The translations under genes were made by a program, and so were the position numbers. Positions 6,203 to 7,174 of a DNA stretch of 7,174 bases are shown here, one piece after another. Numbering within the stretch: the stretch's first letter is position 1; the number at the start of each line of letters is the position of its first letter. Source of the DNA: Hyphomicrobiales bacterium (lineage in GTDB: Bacteria; Pseudomonadota; Alphaproteobacteria; Rhizobiales; Xanthobacteraceae); NCBI GenBank assembly GCA_017304505.1, contig JAFKKQ010000094.1, forward strand, positions 1 through 7,174, read 5' to 3'. The notes under the pieces are model-generated. The model worked only from the letters and a program-made list of their open reading frames with translations, was not told the DNA's origin and searched no databases.

Positions 6203-6216
6203 TATTCTCAATTGAG
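6203..6216 (+). promoter_or_regulatory. Possible -10 box and palindrome before the EamA gene
   Basis: TATTCT (6203-6208; four of six matches to TATAAT) overlaps a perfect 10-nt palindrome CTCAATTGAG (6207-6216), the most AT-rich spot in the 268-bp divergent gap between the GST and EamA genes. No good -35 hexamer is seen. The placement would suit an operator. The remainder of the gap holds no gene that I can support. Confidence 0.25.
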
Positions 6217-6284
6217 GCTGCTCGCGGGCTTCGCGGCGTGCTACCTCGTTTCCACCCGCTGAAACCCGAACCGCACCATCCGCC

Positions 6285-7174
6285 GTGACCGCCAAAACCC
6301 GCAGCGTCGAACGGCGCAGCCCCGAACCGCCGGCGCGGCAAGAGCGGATTCCACAGGCGATCCTGTACATGGTGGGCGCCGGAGCCACCTTCGCGGTTTC
6401 CAGTGCCATCTCCAAGTGGCTGGTTGCGACCTATCCGGTCGGCGAAGTGCTGTTCGGCCGCAACATCGTCGCGCTGACGCTGTTTTCCGCGTTTCTCCTC
6501 CCCTCGACGGGGTTTGCGGCGTTGCGGACGCGGCGGCTTGGCTCTCACGTGATGCGCAGCACGTCGCAATTTTTCTCGCAGAGTCTGCTGTTGATCGCAT
6601 TCAGCATGATGCCGCTGGCAAGCGCCACGGCCATAAATTTCTCCTCGCCGCTGTTTGCGACACTGGCGTCGCTGGCGTTCCTCAAGGAACCGGTTGGGCC
6701 CGCGCGCTGGGCCGCGTTGGCGCTGGGATTCCTCGGCGTGCTGATCGTCACCAATCCGGGCGCTGAAACGTTTCAAGTCGGCGCTTTGTACGCACTCGGC
6801 AACGCCATCCTGTTCGGAACCGTGACAGCCGGCGTGCGCGGCATGACATCGACGGAGTCGGCGGAAACACTGACGTTATACCAGTTGCTGCTGCTTTCCA
6901 TTTTCTATGCGGCGACACTGCCGTTCGCATTCGCGCTGCCGACATGGCCGGATGCGGCGCTCATGGCCGCCAACGGCGTCACAAACCTGGTCGGCCAATA
7001 CTGGTGGACGCGCTCGCTCCATCTCGCACCGACGTCCGCGGTGGTGCCGTTCCAATACCTCTCGCTGGTCTGGGCGATGATCCTCGGCTTCGCGCTGTGG
7101 GGCGATATGCCGACGATCGGGCTCATCGTCGGCTCGGCTGTCGTGGTCGGCTCGGGCCTGTTCCTGCTGTGGTA
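6285..7174 (+). CDS. EamA/DMT-family transporter, 3' end cut by the window
   Basis: Inner-membrane transporter of the drug/metabolite transporter superfamily, probably a small-molecule exporter. The frame is open without a stop from 6216 to the window end. From the GTG at 6285 it gives 296 residues, close to the family's usual length of about 300, so only a few codons are probably missing. After a charged N-terminus (1-24) come two EamA repeats, about 26-160 and 165-296, each with several hydrophobic helices. Family landmarks are the first-helix-pair block YPVGEVLFGRN (50-60), the ASATAINFSSPLF region (112-124) ending in the loop LKEPVG (133-138), and the second-repeat counterpart APTSAVVPFQYLSLVWA (248-264) followed by WGDMP (272-276). 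GTG is the only start codon before the ATG at 6369, and no clear Shine-Dalgarno sequence precedes it, so the start is uncertain. The substrate cannot be inferred. Confidence 0.88.
   Translation, partial: MTAKTRSVERRSPEPPARQERIPQAILYMVGAGATFAVSSAISKWLVATYPVGEVLFGRNIVALTLFSAFLLPSTGFAALRTRRLGSHVMRSTSQFFSQSLLLIAFSMMPLASATAINFSSPLFATLASLAFLKEPVGPARWAALALGFLGVLIVTNPGAETFQVGALYALGNAILFGTVTAGVRGMTSTESAETLTLYQLLLLSIFYAATLPFAFALPTWPDAALMAANGVTNLVGQYWWTRSLHLAPTSAVVPFQYLSLVWAMILGFALWGDMPTIGLIVGSAVVVGSGLFLLW

Noticed and set aside
5369..6262. A 297-codon plus-strand open frame over the GST gene
   Set aside because: It is antisense to a well-supported GST, and no recognisable domain appears in its translation.
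6042..6776. A 244-codon minus-strand open frame over the EamA gene
   Set aside because: The plus-strand frame has a full transporter pattern; the minus frame is Arg/Gln-rich low complexity.

Overview
The window is a 7.2 kb stretch of GC-rich chromosome-type DNA. Codon use, the GGAG/GGGAGA ribosome sites and the gene families suggest an alphaproteobacterium of the Bradyrhizobium/Rhodopseudomonas type (Hyphomicrobiales). That placement is inferred from the look of the proteins, not from a marker gene. I see no rRNA, tRNA, insertion sequence, phage gene or CRISPR array. The gene set looks like ordinary accessory and housekeeping content, and I do not see a clear new multi-gene system.

Layout, left to right. 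Positions 1-241 hold no gene I can support. An aquaporin Z gene (242-973, +) faces a nitrilase gene (1067-2071, -) across a perfect 10-bp hairpin. Upstream of the nitrilase on the same strand is a DUF5996-family gene (2207-3157, -), and both have the same GGGAGA ribosome site. A 191-bp divergent intergenic region separates it from a SET-domain lysine methyltransferase gene (3349-3909, +). That protein ends in a long Ala/Lys/Arg tail resembling histone H1. The gap after it carries a terminator-like hairpin and a 22-codon minus-strand remnant resembling the C-terminus of a DoxX-family membrane protein.

An OsmC-family gene (4114-4683, +) then converges on a small exported-protein gene (4804-5052, -) across a strong intrinsic terminator. 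A glutathione S-transferase gene (5303-6016, -) lies divergent from an EamA/DMT-family transporter gene (6285 to the window end, +), which is cut by the window edge.

Functional links are loose. Several genes fit small-molecule or stress handling: nitrile hydrolysis, thiol peroxidase-type OsmC, glutathione conjugation, water channel and metabolite export. Only the DUF5996-nitrilase pair could be one transcript. The most unusual items are the SET protein with its nucleoid-protein-like tail, the conserved but uncharacterised DUF5996 protein beside the nitrilase, and the DoxX-like gene scar.
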